From Campylobacterota bacterium (lineage in GTDB: Bacteria; Campylobacterota; Campylobacteria; Campylobacterales; JAADDG01), in contig JAADDG010000124.1 of the NCBI GenBank assembly GCA_013154075.1, forward strand, positions 1 through 6,626: a stretch of DNA of 6,626 nucleotides, in the 5' to 3' direction. A program made the position numbers and the translations under genes. Under the pieces are notes generated by a model. It did no database searches. It worked only from the letters and a program-made list of their open reading frames with translations, and was not told the origin of the DNA. Each line of letters opens with the position of its first letter. Position 1 is the stretch's first letter. Positions 4,325 through 6,626 of the stretch are shown here, piece by piece.

Positions 4325-6626
4325 GAGCTTTAAAGTATTTTTCTTATTTGCTTTGGTTTATTCTATTTTTGATTTTGTTTGCTGTGGGAGCGCTTTTTTT
4401 CGCCTTGAACAATCAAAAGACCATAGATTTTGCTTTGCAAAATTCCCTAAATAAATTTTTTCCCGATTTAAAATATGAAAAATTAAGCGGAGATATCTTT
4501 AGCGGTATAGGGATAAAAGGATTCAATTATAAAGATAAAGTCAAAGGAGATATCTATCTAAAAGCCGATTTTTCCGCACTTAAAGATGGAGAATTGAAAA
4601 TAGAGGATGTAAACCTTACTTCTCTTTGGATAGATGAGAAGTTTCTAAAAGAGCTTTTAAACGCGCCTTCTAAAAAGAAACAATCTTCAGAGGAAAAACC
4701 TGCCGAAATTCCTATCAAAAAGATTGATATAAAAAATATAAATCTATCTTTAAGAGATTTTACATGGGATCAATATCGGGTGGATAATCTTTTTATAAAT
4801 GTAAAAAATCTCAAATATGATATGAAAGAGAAACTCTCTTGCGTATTTTCGATAAAAGAGGATGGAAACGTAGCCTCTTTGCATCTTTTAGGAAGAGTGG
4901 ATCTTCCTAAATATAGGTTTTCTATGGATGGAGTCGTTAAGAAGAGTTTTGTAAATCCTTTTATTGAAAAAAACGAAGTTTTATTGAAAGATGACGTGAA
5001 ACTCTTTTTGAAAGGGGAGGGAGATTTTGATGATTTGATAACATCTTTGAATGTCAAGCCTTTTAATATGAGTGTGAAAGATATAGATATTTTGAGTAAA
5101 AAGATAGCTACAGACTTGAAATTCGGGCTTAAATCTCACGATGCGGATGTGAAACTGTACTCTTTTGCTAATTCAAACATAGCCGATTTGGATCTCAAAG
5201 CGGATGCGAAACTCAATATAGATGATATAAATAATACTCTTAATTTAAATTCTTTTGCAAAAGTTGTTTCTAAAAAGCTGTATCTAAAAGATCTTTTGAA
5301 AGATAGCAATATAACTCTTCTATCTGCTCCTACTTTGGATATAAGTTTATCGGGAGAGATGAAAAAGTTTGTTTTGAAATCTAATATAGATAATTTAGCT
5401 CTAAAAACCAAAGGGATAGATATCAAGAGCAAAAGATTTTTGCTATCGGGAAATATGAATGCTTTGGCGGGTGATTTTGACGCCGATGTGGATTCTTTTA
5501 TTTTTAGCAAACTTGCAGATTTGAGTTTGAGGGGAAAGGCTCTTGGAAATATAAACGATATCAATAACACTTTGAAATTTGATCTGAAATCTATTTTGAA
5601 AGCTCAAAAAAATAGGATAAAAAATAAAGATATCGATATTATAGTACTTAGAGATAGTTTTTTGAAATTTAATGCCGCGGGAGATTTGAAAGAGATAAAA
5701 GGAGATATAAAATCTTTTGCGAGGGCTAAGATAGATGGCAAGAAGGCGAATCTTGATATAAAAAGAAGCAATTTTTACTACTCTTTGTTAAGTAACAGAT
5801 TAAAAAGCGATGCGAAAATAGATATAGATAGCTATTTTGCAAAATTAAACGGCGATTTGAAAGTGGATGTCGATATTGATGATCTAAACAATAGTTTAAA
5901 TCATCGTTTGAACTTGAAAATAACTAAAGTAATGCCTATTAAAGATCTAAATCTCGCTCCTTTGCTTCCTTTGAAGGTTGTTTCTAAAGGAGGACTTAAA
6001 TCTTTAAAAGCCTCTTTGCATTCTCCTAAACTAAAGCTTTTTGTAAAGAGTGATTTAAATAGATTTGATTATAGATTGAAAAGTAAAGATATCAATATAT
6101 CGAAAATTTATACTCCCTTTTTGAAAGAGGGGAAAAATATGGGAGTTAGGCTAAATAGCAGCGGATTTTATATCGTTTCTAAAAAAACGGCGAATATAAA
6201 GGGAGAGATTGAAAATTTTATTTTGGATAAAGAGAGATTTCATACGAAACCTTTTTTATTTAGGATGAAAGGTGAAGATCTCTTTTTGGATAATTTGAAA
6301 GTGATAGGAAAAGATTTTTGGGTATCGCTTAAAGGTTCTAAAAGAGGCGAGAATGTAAAAGCCTCTCTCTTTTCTCCCGGAATTTCGCTGCCTGAGGGCA
6401 AAGGAAAAATCAAAGATATTACTCTTAAAGCGCAAGGATTTGTAAATAAGGATGGTGGAGAGATAAAGATTAAGAAAGCCGGCTTTTCTCTAATCGATTT
6501 TAAACCAAAAGAGATGAATAGAGTAGTTTCTCTAAAAAGAGACGGAATTATTCAATGGAAGGGAGAAGATGCCAAAATAGATCTTGATTTTGGAGAGATT
6601 TTGAAGTTTTCCGCCTTGAAAAAAGG
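4321..6626 (+). CDS. tamB: TamB/AsmA-like inner-membrane-anchored translocation and assembly protein, 3' end outside window
   Basis: The frame is open from TTG at 4321 to the right edge: 768 codons plus two bases without a stop. The protein starts LRALKYFSYLLWF, with one hydrophobic helix at about residues 8-29 (an uncleaved anchor), then a long periplasmic region. The segment after the anchor (LKYEKLSGDIFSG, about 50-62) parallels E. coli TamB, where LDIGKVTGG leads into the first beta-taco strands. A charged low-complexity linker (116-129, KKKQSSEEKPAE) is followed by PIKKIDIKNINLSL, a pattern typical of AsmA/TamB N-termini. From about residue 190 the protein is a monotonous alternation of hydrophobic and polar residues, rich in Lys, Asp, Ser and Asn, with recurring G-x-[ILV]-x-x-[ILF] units, as expected for an elongated beta-groove. 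TamB partners TamA and has been linked to outer-membrane protein assembly and to phospholipid transport between membranes. The conserved C-terminal TamB domain lies outside the window, so the name depends on the N-terminus, repeats and tamA linkage. E. coli TamB is about 1260 residues. Confidence 0.85.
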   Translation, partial: MRALKYFSYLLWFILFLILFAVGALFFALNNQKTIDFALQNSLNKFFPDLKYEKLSGDIFSGIGIKGFNYKDKVKGDIYLKADFSALKDGELKIEDVNLTSLWIDEKFLKELLNAPSKKKQSSEEKPAEIPIKKIDIKNINLSLRDFTWDQYRVDNLFINVKNLKYDMKEKLSCVFSIKEDGNVASLHLLGRVDLPKYRFSMDGVVKKSFVNPFIEKNEVLLKDDVKLFLKGEGDFDDLITSLNVKPFNMSVKDIDILSKKIATDLKFGLKSHDADVKLYSFANSNIADLDLKADAKLNIDDINNTLNLNSFAKVVSKKLYLKDLLKDSNITLLSAPTLDISLSGEMKKFVLKSNIDNLALKTKGIDIKSKRFLLSGNMNALAGDFDADVDSFIFSKLADLSLRGKALGNINDINNTLKFDLKSILKAQKNRIKNKDIDIIVLRDSFLKFNAAGDLKEIKGDIKSFARAKIDGKKANLDIKRSNFYYSLLSNRLKSDAKIDIDSYFAKLNGDLKVDVDIDDLNNSLNHRLNLKITKVMPIKDLNLAPLLPLKVVSKGGLKSLKASLHSPKLKLFVKSDLNRFDYRLKSKDINISKIYTPFLKEGKNMGVRLNSSGFYIVSKKTANIKGEIENFILDKERFHTKPFLFRMKGEDLFLDNLKVIGKDFWVSLKGSKRGENVKASLFSPGISLPEGKGKIKDITLKAQGFVNKDGGEIKIKKAGFSLIDFKPKEMNRVVSLKRDGIIQWKGEDAKIDLDFGEILKFSALKK
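4891..6429 (+). repeat. Degenerate internal protein repeats in the TamB-like protein
   Basis: A unit of the form G-x-[ILVMF]-x-x-[ILF] with a later hydrophobic residue recurs at residues 191, 234, 298, 345, 409, 454, 517, 557, 628 and 695 of the TamB-like protein; L and V replace the glycine at 298 and 517. Intervals are 43, 64, 47, 64, 45, 63, 40, 71 and 67, so most of the stretch alternates short and long steps, giving a super-period near 110 residues. The clearest pair is 281-307 against 392-418, identical at 16 of 27 columns by eye and sharing DINNTL. A third, weaker copy ends DDLNNSL at 520-526. Synonymous codons differ between copies, so the duplication is old. Confidence 0.7.

Noticed and set aside
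4384..4386. GTG at codon 22 as the start of the TamB-like gene
   Set aside because: It would begin inside the hydrophobic anchor and lose the positively charged N-terminus; the TTG has better spacing and a Shine-Dalgarno.
4770..5057. 95-codon minus-strand open frame opposite the TamB-like gene
   Set aside because: Same antisense composition effect; no motif or initiation signal; lies fully inside a supported gene.
5136..5570. 144-codon minus-strand open frame opposite the TamB-like gene, rich in Ser, Leu, Phe and Lys
   Set aside because: Its composition is what the antisense of a Lys/Asp-rich AT-biased gene gives. No Shine-Dalgarno or domain is visible, and the opposite frame is a coherent TamB-like protein.
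1..6626. CRISPR arrays, insertion sequences, tRNA genes, phage or toxin-antitoxin genes
   Set aside because: Nothing seen on either strand: no regularly spaced DNA repeats, terminal inverted repeats, transposase-like frame or cloverleaf, and nearly all bases are taken by conserved genes.

Overview
The window looks like core chromosome of a Campylobacterota (epsilonproteobacterial) organism. The DNA is AT-rich, arginine is mostly AGA, and Phe/Leu/Lys codons are AT-biased. The leftward order pyrD, M16 zinc protease, dapA is, from memory, the order found in Helicobacter and Campylobacter. I cannot name the genus; a non-Campylobacter, non-Helicobacter lineage is plausible because a TamA/TamB pair is present.

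Layout. Positions 1-2405 hold a leftward operon. It starts with pyrD (class 2 dihydroorotate dehydrogenase), followed after 4 nt by a secreted M16 peptidase with a GTG start. The peptidase overlaps by 4 nt the first 13 codons of dapA, which leaves the window at base 1. Positions 2406-2611 form a divergent intergenic region. It has a good sigma-70-type promoter facing pyrD, an extended -10 promoter facing right, a pair of AT-rich direct repeats around the pyrD promoter, and a nested inverted repeat between the two promoters. Positions 2612-6626 hold a rightward operon: a TamA-type outer-membrane Omp85 protein (signal peptide, three POTRA-like domains, 16-strand-type barrel), then a TamB/AsmA-like inner-membrane-anchored protein. 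The second gene starts at a TTG that overlaps the tamA stop as TTGA and is still open at the right edge after 768 codons.

How the genes work together. TamA and TamB should form the translocation and assembly module, with TamB spanning the periplasm from an N-terminal inner-membrane helix to the TamA POTRA domains. The left operon joins pyrimidine synthesis (pyrD), an extracytoplasmic protease and lysine/meso-diaminopimelate synthesis (dapA). The sequence shows no functional link between the two operons beyond their shared intergenic region.

There is no sign of mobile elements, CRISPR, tRNA/rRNA or phage. I do not see a new defence or mobile system. The most useful observations are a roughly 110-residue internal repeat in the TamB-like protein, the TTG start that conventional calling could miss, an M16 protease with a zinc site but no recognisable R/Y pair, and the structured divergent intergenic region.
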